A stretch of 64,000 bases of DNA from CAYUVH01 sp964448135 (GCA_964448135.1 CAYUVH010000034.1:96178-160177), one strand, 5' to 3'. Shown: positions 31,637-41,273, counted from the stretch's first letter. Translations and numbers: made by a program. Notes: a model not told the origin generated them from the letters alone.

Positions 31637-34600
31637 TCATCCCCCCAAATCAAACAGCTTCATCTGTTCTTCGACTTTGCGTTTGTTCTTCGACAGCCAG
31701 TCGCGGTAGATGGTGCGGGCGCGCTGGGCGGCAAATTTGATTTCCTGCGACCCGCCGTGCCGACAGAGCCAGTCCACCAGATCGCCCGTGGCCGGATGCG
31801 GCGCAAAATTGGCGCTATTCAACGTGTCCTCGACCCGGATACCGCTTCCGTCCACACAAGCTCCTACGAGAAACATAGATTGGTCGAAATCGCGGGCCAT
31901 GCCTTTGCGCGACGCTCCTTTCCAGGCCATCGCGAGTTCGATGAGTGGTGTGAAGGTAAAGGCCTTATTTTTCTCAGAGCACCAGCCGCGTTCTTCAAAG
32001 TCGCTGGGCGCGATGCCCGTGCCGCGCAGAAACTTCTGCATCTGGTCACGCGGGACGTGTGTGGTCTCGTAAAAAATGCGGAAGAACTGCCGCGTGTAAG
32101 GCTCTGCGTTAGGCGGCGGTGCTTCCGGACCGCTGGCTGTGGCGGCTGTGTCGTCATCGAGCAGGTTGTTGATGCCGACGAGCGCCTCGCGAATGGTGAA
32201 CGGACGGTCTTTCTCTATAAACACCTGGCCATAGTGACGCGAGAAGTACTCGAGCGCTTTGCCGCGTTTGATGACCTGTAAATCGGCGGCGGGCAAACCC
32301 TCCTTCTGATGTTGTGAGAGTAGGTTTTTGATTCGGCGCACGTCATCCGTGATTTGCCGACGCAGCCGTGCCCAACTGATGGGCTGCGGCTCAGCCATGC
32401 GTTTCCGGCAAACGTGGATAATGTCGTATTCAATGGTTTGCGAGCCGAATGCTCCAGGTTTAGCGCCTTCGCCGTGCGTTTCGTCGCCCCGGATCGGATA
32501 AGTAGCTTCTAGGTAAAAGCCAGCATCGAACAGGCTTTCCAAGACCCCAACCCACGGCTCGTCTTCACTGTGATGAAAAGTGAACGACATTATTCCGCTG
32601 GGCTTCAGAATGCGATAAACCTCGCGCCAACAATCTGTGAGAAGCCGCTGATAGAAAGCATCCGCGTCATCGGGGTGTCGTGCGCGATTTGCCACCGCTT
32701 CCAGTGCGGTCGGAACGAACTCAGGACCGAATTGTTCGGGATACTTATCCTTCAGTGCCAAGCGTAGCCACACATAGAAGAAATTCGACAATTCAGAATA
32801 ATGTAACAAGCCACCGAACGGAGGATCGGTGATTACGATGTCATGACTCGCATCAGCAATGCTTGATAGGTCTGTGGCGGAGTTGCAGGTAAGAATGGCA
32901 TTCGAATTGACCGAGTCTCCGGGAAATACTTTTACTGTTTTGCCGGCACCTGCGAGAACATCTTTCGGAACCGTGTGCTCCATTCGTTCTGTGACAACAG
33001 CTTCCCAAGGGTTGGAGTGCCAAGCCGCTCCTTCGAGGATTCCCTCTACGCAGGAATACCAAGTCCCTAGCCCCCTCGGAGAGAACACGGAATTGCCAAC
33101 GCTGAAGTTCTTGGGGTGAAAATTATTATTTGCGAATGCCGAGTTCAGTTTGTCACCTTTAATGTGCCACGACGCCATGCTGCACAGGCTTTGCAAATAA
33201 TTCTGGAAGCAGCCGAGCACGAATTCTTTGGTTTGCCACGACGCATTCCCATGCGAAAGTATTGATCGGAGCAGTTGCGCGTGAACCAACAGCATATGCG
33301 GTTCATACATTTTCCACCAGTGCGTCAGTCCGTGGTTTGGAATCCCGCCGTTATTCATGTGTGTCATGAATCCATAAGGAATTTCGCTCTGCGGCCACAA
33401 GCCTTTCAAATCCTCGTCCTTTCGCTGTTCCCACTCCGCCAAGGCGTGGTTGTATCTTTGGGTATCGCGAGCAGCAGCAAAGTATCTGCCTTTATAGGGC
33501 ATCCCCGATTTGTCTCGCAGAGGACTGTATCCCTGGATGGCGTATGCTGCCTTTGGTCCAGTCTTGTTTGTAGCGCGAATTGCGGCCAGAACTTCGTTCG
33601 GCGAACCGTCTGCAGCACAGGCGAACGTCGATTTTTTCGGTACGGTCCCGCCGCGTTCATCGGTGTAAAAAGTGATTTTCGTTTCCGGGCAGGTTACTTG
33701 TTCCGGTAGTGTTCCACGCACTTCGAGCAAACGCAGTTTCGCCGCACGAGCGTTGTTCCACCGGATGGTCGCCTCGACCGAGTCGGTCGCACTGCCGCCA
33801 TATTCGCGGCCTTGGTCGTCGGTCTTGGGGCAGCCTTCGAGCCATTGCGGGTGAATGAGCAACGTCAGTTCCACCTTCTTGTTTGTCGCTTTGCCGAGTT
33901 CCGGTGAGTCATTCTTGACGAGCGCCTTGGCGTCCGTCCTTGTCTTGCCACAGTGCGGGCACTTGTAGCGGCCATGTTCATCCATCACCGCGAACGGCTT
34001 TTCATCGGGCGCGACGAATAGCGGCGAGTCGGGCGACATCCGCGCCGCATGGCGTTCCACGTCGAAGGATTTCTTGCAGCCGAGACATTCCCACACCCAG
34101 GCATCCACCGTCAGCGTTTTGATTGCGATGACAGGCGAGGACATGATGGGCGTGCGGTGGCCGCACCCGGCACGCTGACACGGGCCGTGTTTGACCCAAA
34201 AAGTGTAGATGATTTCCGGGCCTTCGTAGCGGTAGTTCGCCCGCTCTTGCCACGGCACTGAAAAAATATCGAAGCTTGCGGGCAGTTCCTCCCAATCAGC
34301 CTCCGTGGCCGGTGCGGCGGGTTGTTCGCCCCGGATGAAATCGGTCTGTACCGGACTCTTTTTGCGCGCCTTTGTTCCAACGCGCCGAAACCATTTGCCT
34401 TTCTCGCCGCCCGGGCCGTCACAGGCGTAGTAAGGCATGATCATCGGCTTCACCTCGGCCTCGATGTCCCTAAGCAGGTGTTTGACATCAGCGATGTCCA
34501 CCTGCGCCATCTCGTTCTTCACGACAAACCATGCAACGGGATTTAGGTCACAGCCGAACATCTGCATTCCCAGTCGTGAACCTTCGACGATAGTTGTGCC

Positions 34601-35446
34601 GCCGCCCATGAACGGCTCGGCGACTTTGAGATGGCGGAGCGAACCGCGCCTTTGGTGATTGGCGTAATAGACATCCCACACGGCCTTGGCCGCCTTGCTC
34701 TCGTCCTCCGGTGCCTTCATCGCCGCTGCGAGTAGCATGGAACGGAATACGCTGGAGCGCCGCCGCGCCCACCATTTTGACATCTGGTAAATCGGTTTGC
34801 CCGAGTTGCCTTCAATGGCGGCAATCTGGTTAATGGGGATGATGGGGAAATCCACTTCCAGGCACGTCTGGGGCCGGTTTGGATCAGAAAAGTCCACAGT
34901 CTCAACGGCCGCTTCACGCCCCGCACCGACAACGGCGGCGATCTGGTCAGTGAGAAGCTCTTTTCGAGACTTCTTGGGCCCTTTCGGGCCTTTCCATTCG
35001 GGTGACATACGGTTCCAGTTTTGTTCGATTTGTTTGTTCAGGTGCCCGATTGCGCGCGCCGCTTTTCTGCGTGCGAGGGTTTCCATTTTCGAGTCGCCAA
35101 GAAAGGAAGCGACTTCTTCGAGCAAGAATGGGCTCAATGAGACCCTTTCGAGCCTTGCTCGTAGTAATGTTGAGAGAGGCTGGCGCGTTCCACTAATCGT
35201 GTCAGTGGATGAAAAGGCGAAGGCGAATAGGGCATCTCCGCCCTGCCGGGGCGTCTCTGCGAAGATTTCACTTCGCAACATCTGGTCGGCGTCAATTTCC
35301 GCCAGGGGCACCCACGCCTTCATTTTCCAGTTTTCGATAGCCTGAATGAGGAGACTGTCCCCGGAGCGAAAAACGGGTGTAAGAAAAGTAGGGTAGACCC
35401 CCACAAAGTTTGCGAATCCGATAAACGCTGGTTGTTGGCCATTCAC
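31637..35446 (-). CDS. DUF1156 DNA methyltransferase (PglX-like role)
   Basis: 1269 residues starting at a GTG at 35446, which overlaps the previous stop by 4 bases (GTGA). The first 190 residues are an unassigned extension. DUF1156 follows at about 196-245 (FPIIPINQIAAIEG, then MSKWWARRR). The SAM-binding motif PFMGGGTT is at 278-285, with FGCDLNPVAW just after it. Zinc-ribbon-like cysteine pairs lie in the central insertion (CQRAGCGH; CPHCGK). The catalytic motif DPPFGG is at about residue 870, of the DPPY type seen in adenine-N6 methylases. It probably methylates adenines in host DNA so that the system spares it. A nuclease partner is not obvious. Confidence 0.88.
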   Translation of the reverse strand: MNGQQPAFIGFANFVGVYPTFLTPVFRSGDSLLIQAIENWKMKAWVPLAEIDADQMLRSEIFAETPRQGGDALFAFAFSSTDTISGTRQPLSTLLRARLERVSLSPFLLEEVASFLGDSKMETLARRKAARAIGHLNKQIEQNWNRMSPEWKGPKGPKKSRKELLTDQIAAVVGAGREAAVETVDFSDPNRPQTCLEVDFPIIPINQIAAIEGNSGKPIYQMSKWWARRRSSVFRSMLLAAAMKAPEDESKAAKAVWDVYYANHQRRGSLRHLKVAEPFMGGGTTIVEGSRLGMQMFGCDLNPVAWFVVKNEMAQVDIADVKHLLRDIEAEVKPMIMPYYACDGPGGEKGKWFRRVGTKARKKSPVQTDFIRGEQPAAPATEADWEELPASFDIFSVPWQERANYRYEGPEIIYTFWVKHGPCQRAGCGHRTPIMSSPVIAIKTLTVDAWVWECLGCKKSFDVERHAARMSPDSPLFVAPDEKPFAVMDEHGRYKCPHCGKTRTDAKALVKNDSPELGKATNKKVELTLLIHPQWLEGCPKTDDQGREYGGSATDSVEATIRWNNARAAKLRLLEVRGTLPEQVTCPETKITFYTDERGGTVPKKSTFACAADGSPNEVLAAIRATNKTGPKAAYAIQGYSPLRDKSGMPYKGRYFAAARDTQRYNHALAEWEQRKDEDLKGLWPQSEIPYGFMTHMNNGGIPNHGLTHWWKMYEPHMLLVHAQLLRSILSHGNASWQTKEFVLGCFQNYLQSLCSMASWHIKGDKLNSAFANNNFHPKNFSVGNSVFSPRGLGTWYSCVEGILEGAAWHSNPWEAVVTERMEHTVPKDVLAGAGKTVKVFPGDSVNSNAILTCNSATDLSSIADASHDIVITDPPFGGLLHYSELSNFFYVWLRLALKDKYPEQFGPEFVPTALEAVANRARHPDDADAFYQRLLTDCWREVYRILKPSGIMSFTFHHSEDEPWVGVLESLFDAGFYLEATYPIRGDETHGEGAKPGAFGSQTIEYDIIHVCRKRMAEPQPISWARLRRQITDDVRRIKNLLSQHQKEGLPAADLQVIKRGKALEYFSRHYGQVFIEKDRPFTIREALVGINNLLDDDTAATASGPEAPPPNAEPYTRQFFRIFYETTHVPRDQMQKFLRGTGIAPSDFEERGWCSEKNKAFTFTPLIELAMAWKGASRKGMARDFDQSMFLVGACVDGSGIRVEDTLNSANFAPHPATGDLVDWLCRHGGSQEIKFAAQRARTIYRDWLSKNKRKVEEQMKLFDLGG

Positions 35447-36345
35447 AGCACCCCCATTTCTTCCAGCATGTTTGCTACTCTTTGCCGGATGTAGAAATAA
35501 TACTGCCTGGGGTCTCCTCCGTTAATAGTGGAGTAGCCGCAAGGCGTGGCGTCCCATATGTTCACAATCGTGTCGAAGACACCGGGTTGAGCCAGGAAAC
35601 TTTTAGGCAGGAGGACGTGGCTTACGTAGCCCCTTAAGACGACTGGTTGGTCCGACTGGATTTCAACGCTGGCACGCCGATCATCATAATTCGTCGGGCC
35701 AGTGGCGGTAAGCAGAGCACGGTAGTCCTGTGCTTCAGCCGGAGCACCAGCGGGAGGTGGGGTATTCGTTGGCCTTGCCTCGTAGTAATCTTTGTTCGAC
35801 TGAAAGAAGAGTGAAACAGCGCGCTCGGCAGCCTCCAAAACGGGCCTGAGGCGATAGTTGTCACGGGGGGCGTGCATGTGCGCGGAGAACATTCCGCCAT
35901 TGAGCGCGCCGCTGTCGCAGGGGTAAACCCGGCAGATGCTCAGTCGGCCGCGCTGAGGCTTGAACACGAAGCAGACGGGGTAGGTGGTGTGGTCGGTGGC
36001 ACCGCCGGGGAGATTCGAGTGAACGAACGCGGGTTTGCCGTAAAAGAGGTAAACGAGGTTCTCCAAAAATACATCGCAGTGCACCGGGGGCAGGGCTCCC
36101 CCGGCGACAATGCCTGCAAACGACTGGCACTGAGATGTATGAACTAGAGGCAACAATTTTAGACTTGGGGCGTGGCGCCAGACAAACTCGTCAAATGTGG
36201 GCGGTGCTGGTGGTGTGGTTCTTGCAGCCGGGGCAGGGGCGGCAGCGATTGGCACGACGATCGCCGCAGGAACAGGCGGTGTCGCCGATGCTGCGGTCCC
36301 TCCGGTGACTGGAGCGCCGGGAATTGGTCCTGTGGGTAGAGTCAT
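35443..36345 (-). CDS. Unknown 300-residue operon protein with P/A-rich N-terminus
   Basis: The first 50 residues are a Pro/Ala-rich low-complexity segment, probably a flexible linker. The body (50-300) is well structured: PLVHTSQCQSFAGIVAGG, then ENLVYLFYGKPAF and MFSAHMHAPRDNYRL. The order of an HTS motif and a later aromatic YLFYGKPA is loosely like ADP-ribosyltransferase-fold proteins, but key residues are not certain, so I leave the function open. Its start overlaps the PglZ-like gene by 4 bases and its stop overlaps the methyltransferase start by 4, a strong sign that it belongs to the system. Confidence 0.6.
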   Translation of the reverse strand: MTLPTGPIPGAPVTGGTAASATPPVPAAIVVPIAAAPAPAARTTPPAPPTFDEFVWRHAPSLKLLPLVHTSQCQSFAGIVAGGALPPVHCDVFLENLVYLFYGKPAFVHSNLPGGATDHTTYPVCFVFKPQRGRLSICRVYPCDSGALNGGMFSAHMHAPRDNYRLRPVLEAAERAVSLFFQSNKDYYEARPTNTPPPAGAPAEAQDYRALLTATGPTNYDDRRASVEIQSDQPVVLRGYVSHVLLPKSFLAQPGVFDTIVNIWDATPCGYSTINGGDPRQYYFYIRQRVANMLEEMGVL

Positions 36346-37334
36346 CTACTTAGTTCCACGTATGGCACCGCGACTTCGAGCAATGACAACCCGCCGTGGG
36401 CGAGTGTGGGATAACCGCCTGCGCTTTTCCATTTGCGCCGACCGAGGGCGAATTGCTTTTCGCCATGCGCGGTGTTCAGGCAGAGCGAAATCGGTGGCAT
36501 CCAATGATGTGGCGTGCCAGCGCCATTCCCAAAGCGGCTGCCGCTGAAGTTGGTTTTCAGCCACGCGGCCTGTCCCTTATCGCCAACATCTGCAAACATG
36601 CCCGACGCCGCATAACCGTGGTCGCTGGTGATGACGAGCCGCCGACCTTCAGCCATATGCGCGATCAGTTTCCAGAATGCCTCAGAGGTCAGTGTTTGCG
36701 CTGCTTCGCGGCAGAGTTTTTGAAAACCGTCGCCCGGCTCAGCCAATTGGTGCACGCGGTCGTCCGGCCAATAATGCCAGAGGACGATGGCGGGCGCGGC
36801 TTTGATCCAATCGTGACAGGAATTCCATTCCGCGCCGAGCGTTTCGGTGCGTGCGCCGGTGAGTTCGTGTGCGAATCCGGCTTCGTTGTTTTCCAGCGCT
36901 GACCGCCCGCTGAAACCGAGCGCTTTAGCAAAGGGGGTGGTGTCGCTGGGCAATTCCGAGCCGCGCACTCCGGCTTGATGGACCTGATAGCCGCGACGTT
37001 GGGCTTCCTGCAACAGCCACGGCACCTCACGGAGGGAAAGAGCATCGAGAATCAGGATGGCCTTGCCGCCGGGAGTTTTGTTCCAGAAATCAATCAGTGC
37101 CGGCGCGGTTCGGGGGATGGAGGTTTCGTAATCCCGCCAAAGTTCCCACGCCGAGCCGGAAAGGATTAGTTCCAGTTCGCCAATTTTGCGCTCGCGATCC
37201 ACCACGTCACCTTCGACGTGCTGGATATTGAGCGGCGCGGAAAAAACTTCCCAAAGTTTGGTGAACATGACCGACCATGCCTCCATCGGGGCGGCGGTGA
37301 GCACGACGTCCAATCTGGGATCACGTCCACTCAT
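36342..37334 (-). CDS. pglZ: PglZ-like alkaline-phosphatase-superfamily protein
   Basis: 330 residues with the layout of PglZ: ILILDALSLRE at about 93-103 (metal-binding Asp97 and likely nucleophile Ser100), HYWPDDRVHQL near 188-197, and ITSDHGYAASG near 235-245 giving Asp238 and His239. Those residues fit a two-metal alkaline-phosphatase fold. PglZ is the hallmark of Pgl and BREX defence systems; it is shorter than most BREX PglZ proteins (often 600 or more), so it is a compact variant. Its start overlaps the DUF499 gene by 4 bases. The gene symbol is used for the family and is not a proven orthologue. Confidence 0.82.
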   Translation of the reverse strand: MSGRDPRLDVVLTAAPMEAWSVMFTKLWEVFSAPLNIQHVEGDVVDRERKIGELELILSGSAWELWRDYETSIPRTAPALIDFWNKTPGGKAILILDALSLREVPWLLQEAQRRGYQVHQAGVRGSELPSDTTPFAKALGFSGRSALENNEAGFAHELTGARTETLGAEWNSCHDWIKAAPAIVLWHYWPDDRVHQLAEPGDGFQKLCREAAQTLTSEAFWKLIAHMAEGRRLVITSDHGYAASGMFADVGDKGQAAWLKTNFSGSRFGNGAGTPHHWMPPISLCLNTAHGEKQFALGRRKWKSAGGYPTLAHGGLSLLEVAVPYVELSR

Positions 37335-40027
37335 TGATCCTCCTTTTCGAGGTTAAGCGAGTAGGTCACGCCGTCCGGCAGTCTATTGAGCAATGCACTC
37401 AATTGCGAGCCGGTCATTTGCGCGACGTTCAGATTGACGTTGGAAACAGTAGTCGCGGGATAAATGCCCCACTTCTCAACCTCACCCAGCAAATTGACAG
37501 GCGACTTCGGCGGCGTACCGAAGGGCTTGAGCGTCGTCCCAACTGTCTGGGTCTGGCCAGTCAAGGTGAACGGGTTAGCCGGCGAACCACTTGGCGGCGT
37601 AGCGGGCGGCGGCGTAGTGGCTATGCCTGGCGTGACGGGCGGCGGCACTGCGCCCCCACTCTGATTGAACGCGCCCGGAATCAATAAGATGGTCTGTTCA
37701 AGCTCCTTGCCAGAGCCGAGTTTGCCTTTCATGCGCATCCATGCGGCATCCTCGAATTCGCCCGGTTGCGCCTGCAACATCTCCATGCCGCGCAAATTGA
37801 TCGCCAGTTTGCCCGCGGCGCACAAGCGGAGAGCCCTCTCCTTGGAAGCAACTTCGCCCAACCACGGAATGCAATGTTTGCCACTGATGGCCGGCTCTTG
37901 GAGCTCGGCGATAAACTTGGCGAGCGACGAACTTGAGGCCGCGTGTGCGAGGGCCGCCGCTTCAAAATCCTCCTCGATGAAAAGCTCCTTCTCGATCTTC
38001 TCGTGGATAGCCTTGGGAATCTTGTCGCCTGATGCGCCATGCTTTTCGAGCAGGAAACGGCACTGGTCGGGCTGGGCAAAGCTCCAGATATCAAGAACGG
38101 CAAACGTGTCGAACAACTCGCGCAACTTGGGACGCAGGTGCGATCCCTGATAGGTGGTGAAAAGCGACGCATACGCGTTGTCGGTAGCTTTCCATTTTTC
38201 GGCGAGATGGACAGCGCGAGCGTAAATTATCAGGTCGCGATCAATATAGAGTATGCCGGCCGTCTTCTTGGGCAGGAGAAAACGCAGTGTGTTGCGCCGC
38301 TGTGGGAGATGTTGTTTGAGCCAGCGTCCCAGCACGGCCTCGACGTTGTCCGGATATTCCGGCAACACAATGAGCGTCAGACGTCCATCCCAACGGTCGG
38401 GGCGCTCGTTTTCGGGCAGCTCGGACCACGGGTCGGTCTGCCAACGCTTGCGAAGCACGATCACGCGGAAGTTGCGCGAGACTTCCTCCGAGCCGCCGAT
38501 GACGTAGCGAATCTCCTGGGCCAGACGTTCCACATCAAGACCTGCGTCCGGTCCTCCTTTTTCGAACAACTTATCGTTGCGAGCATGAGCGAGCAGTTTG
38601 CCTTCGGCGTTCTCCTCCTCCCGAAACACGAGGCGATTTCCAACGGTATGAATGTTGAAACTGTTCTCTTTGATCAGGGCCATCTCCGCAGCGAACGTGT
38701 TGTCATCCACCGGCACACCTCTCGTGATGTCGCACTGGAGTTCAACCGGTTCTGCGCCGTTGATCTTTTCGACGCTCAACGAGCGCAGCCACAAGGCGCT
38801 GATGATGTCGGCAGCATGAGGAACATTGTTGTCGGGGTCTTTAACGGCAGTGCAGACGGCTTCAAGATTGCGCCGGGCTTTTTCGAGCAGCAGGCGATGC
38901 GCCTGGTTGGAAACCGAACTCAGTAACGACGTGACGCTGCCTTTGTCGTTCGTGATGTCGAAGTCGGCCGCCGTGATGACGGGCGATTTGTCACCCCGGT
39001 TTTTGAATAGGTCAACGAGGATGCGGATCAGGTCGCGCGTTTCCTGCGCCTCGGTGGCGACCAGCACCTGGTCTTCGAGCAATTGCATCAGCATTGGGGA
39101 GTACGGCCATGCTTCGGTGAACTCGTCATGCCGCGCCTGATGCTGTGAGGGAGGGATTTCGGCGAGTCGGACAAATTCTTCAACGTGAGGTTTGATGAGG
39201 TTGCTGATGCTCGCCGACGGAACGTTCATCCGATTCTGAAAAATACGGTAGAGCAGCAAGCGCTGGCGGTCTTTCTTGGCCTGCACCCCTTGAAAATCCA
39301 CAAGGAAAGGATTGATGCGATGTATTTGCTGGTAAGCCTGGGATTCGTTATCACGGATCGAGACAACCAGCGTGAGCAAATCTGGATGGTCGTTGGCTAT
39401 TTCCGACAATAGCTGGATGAAATTGAAGGCCCACTTGCGCCACGGATATTGCTTGGTATCCGTCAGGCCGTCATACCACGTTTGAAATTCATCAAGCAGT
39501 AGCGCCGTGGGCTGTGCCTTGAACAGCTCTAGCAATAAATCAATGTTTGGAACGTCGGTCTTGTGCGAAGCGGGCGTGCCTTCCCACTTGCCTTTGATGA
39601 AGGAGCCCTTGGGGTGGCGCTCAAAAAGCAAGTCCCAGAGGTGCTTGTAACGCTGCTGGTGGAGACTTTCGGCGATGACGCATAGATCTCCGCGGAATTT
39701 GAGCTTTTTCAACTCAGGCCGGTTGAGCTTGACTGCCCATTCGGCAAGCCAGGCGCTTGCGGCATCCGGGGCTTTCATCCCGTGCCACAACGCGGCCATC
39801 AAATGCGACTTGCCCTGACCACGGCCGCCGAGCAAGACGACGGGACTCGATTTGCCAGGCTGGGTAGCCTCAAGAATTCGAATGAGGTCAATGGAAGGAT
39901 ACGTGATACCGAGAAATTCAGTGGAAGGCTTTTGCAGGGCGCTGGTGGCCTTATCGGCGGAAAAATCGATCGTAGTGCCCTTGAGGCGTTCGCCCTTGAA
40001 TTCATCACGAAGAACTAAATTAAGCAT
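37331..40027 (-). CDS. DUF499 P-loop ATPase (PglY/BrxC-like role)
   Basis: 898 residues. A P-loop GGRGQGKS lies at 67-74 and a Walker B-like LLLDEF near residue 175-180. The rest of the first 500 residues matches DUF499 by its KGSFIKGKWEGT and ATPase-type helix pattern. The C-terminus has a Pro/Thr-rich linker followed by a short conserved-looking tail (LLGEVEKWGIYPATT). DUF499 proteins occur in defence islands next to DUF1156 methylases; I infer a role like PglY or BrxC. It is first in the operon. About 336 bases without a gene precede it, where the promoter should lie. Confidence 0.85.
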   Translation of the reverse strand: MLNLVLRDEFKGERLKGTTIDFSADKATSALQKPSTEFLGITYPSIDLIRILEATQPGKSSPVVLLGGRGQGKSHLMAALWHGMKAPDAASAWLAEWAVKLNRPELKKLKFRGDLCVIAESLHQQRYKHLWDLLFERHPKGSFIKGKWEGTPASHKTDVPNIDLLLELFKAQPTALLLDEFQTWYDGLTDTKQYPWRKWAFNFIQLLSEIANDHPDLLTLVVSIRDNESQAYQQIHRINPFLVDFQGVQAKKDRQRLLLYRIFQNRMNVPSASISNLIKPHVEEFVRLAEIPPSQHQARHDEFTEAWPYSPMLMQLLEDQVLVATEAQETRDLIRILVDLFKNRGDKSPVITAADFDITNDKGSVTSLLSSVSNQAHRLLLEKARRNLEAVCTAVKDPDNNVPHAADIISALWLRSLSVEKINGAEPVELQCDITRGVPVDDNTFAAEMALIKENSFNIHTVGNRLVFREEENAEGKLLAHARNDKLFEKGGPDAGLDVERLAQEIRYVIGGSEEVSRNFRVIVLRKRWQTDPWSELPENERPDRWDGRLTLIVLPEYPDNVEAVLGRWLKQHLPQRRNTLRFLLPKKTAGILYIDRDLIIYARAVHLAEKWKATDNAYASLFTTYQGSHLRPKLRELFDTFAVLDIWSFAQPDQCRFLLEKHGASGDKIPKAIHEKIEKELFIEEDFEAAALAHAASSSSLAKFIAELQEPAISGKHCIPWLGEVASKERALRLCAAGKLAINLRGMEMLQAQPGEFEDAAWMRMKGKLGSGKELEQTILLIPGAFNQSGGAVPPPVTPGIATTPPPATPPSGSPANPFTLTGQTQTVGTTLKPFGTPPKSPVNLLGEVEKWGIYPATTVSNVNLNVAQMTGSQLSALLNRLPDGVTYSLNLEKEDQ

Positions 40028-40363
40028 AAAGAGTCTTTGTTGATCCCGGCAGTCGTGTGTGCGGCTGTTTCTCCAAGGTTATTCAATGCGCCTGACGGGC
40101 TCTGTCGCACTTTCGTGCCTGATTGGCAGGACGTGGTTTCAATCTCGTCGCGTTAGGACAGACGTCATCTTCCAACAAATTGCCGTCGCTGAGTCCACGT
40201 TCCTGCACAACCATGCCTCGGAGGATAGCCATCCAAAGCAAGACTGGCTAGAGGGGAGTATTATCGTGAAATGCTGAGAAGATGGCGTCTCCCGCATCCC
40301 GTTGGCCCTGCGTTATGCCGGCCGGCCTGGCTGGGACATTCCTGAGTTCAAGGGGCTGGAACG
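40028..40363. other. Non-coding stretch upstream of the defence operon
   Basis: No gene, hairpin or repeat is supported here. It must contain the promoter of the operon starting at 40027, but I could not choose a convincing -35/-10 pair. Confidence 0.45.
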
Positions 40364-41185
40364 CTAATCCGCAGAATTCTCCAAAAGTTTATGAATTTCG
40401 ACGTCCCACTCAGACTCCAAGCGTTTTAGAAGCTGTGGCTGGTTCGCGAGTGAGGCTCGCGTCTGCACTGAAGTGAAAATTCCCCGCGCTCGAAAAGCAT
40501 GTGCGCGACTTCGCACCGTGTGCCAGCGGATTTTTGCAACGTACTCGCACTTTTCCATGTTCTCCGCGTCATGCGTGATTCTCGGCGCCTTTAGGCCCAG
40601 CTGACTCAGTCGCAGACCTCTCACGCGGAAATCGCGACAGGGGACCGCTTCCGCGATCACGGTCCCGATTCCCACATAGCCAACCCTGCTGACGTAGGGG
40701 AAAATGAGATCGCCTTTGTGTAGTTGCCGGATTGCATCTCGATATCTTGGTCCGTACCCGGCCGAAATAAATCCATGCTTGCTGCAATCATCCCAGGAGC
40801 GCTCGCCCCACTGCTCCCCGACGTTGAAAAAGTGAATTCTTGCTGCGTAATCGAAACCGATCAAATTGGCGTGCATCGTGTCTGGAGGACGAAACTTGGC
40901 CACGTCCCTTCCTCGCACCTTATTTGTGAGGCGCTTGCCCAGCTTCCAGAGCAGAGCCGACTCGGTCCAAAAGGCCTGTTCTTCGCTGAGTCCGGTGGCA
41001 ATCACACGGATAGTCGGCTCGACCCCAGCGGCTCGGATTTGCTTTATCCTCGCAGCTTTCTCCGATCTGCCCTGGTCAAGGAGGTGGGCCTTGCTGCGGC
41101 TGCCTGTCCCCTTTCCGTAATAAAATTCTTCGAGGTTTCTGGGGTCGATGTAGCAGTAAACGTAGTACTGGCCGGCAGCCTTCAT
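40364..41185 (-). CDS. GIY-YIG nuclease-like protein with a PUA-like domain
   Basis: The ATG at 41185 (MKAAGQYYVYCYI) is preferred; the frame is open to 41257. 273 residues. The N-terminal domain matches the LEM-3-like GIY-YIG type: YVY at 8-10, YYG at 22-24, Arg30 and a possible catalytic Glu75 (FWTESALLWKLG). The C-terminal part, about 145-215, reads LHKGDLIFPYVSRVGYVGIG, a PUA/EVE-like opening that can bind modified bases. This pairing would suit a nuclease that checks for DNA or RNA modification (inference). It is upstream of, and on the same strand as, the DUF499 operon. Confidence 0.72.
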   Translation of the reverse strand: MKAAGQYYVYCYIDPRNLEEFYYGKGTGSRSKAHLLDQGRSEKAARIKQIRAAGVEPTIRVIATGLSEEQAFWTESALLWKLGKRLTNKVRGRDVAKFRPPDTMHANLIGFDYAARIHFFNVGEQWGERSWDDCSKHGFISAGYGPRYRDAIRQLHKGDLIFPYVSRVGYVGIGTVIAEAVPCRDFRVRGLRLSQLGLKAPRITHDAENMEKCEYVAKIRWHTVRSRAHAFRARGIFTSVQTRASLANQPQLLKRLESEWDVEIHKLLENSAD

Positions 41186-41273
41186 GCGGGAACCGTAGCC
41201 AAGGCCGGTGAAAAAAGCCACAACTTGGCTCCCAAGCAACGCAGCTCGCCCGGGCATTTATCAAATACGAGCC

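Noticed and set aside
26612..40027. A DISARM system
   Set aside because: The helicase is DrmD-like, but I see no DrmA/DrmB-type DUF1998 proteins or phospholipase-D protein, and DUF499, DUF1156 and PglZ point to a Pgl/BREX-like type.
40028..40363. Two short plus-strand open frames before the defence operon
   Set aside because: They have no start signal, no recognisable product and an arginine-rich mirror-frame composition.
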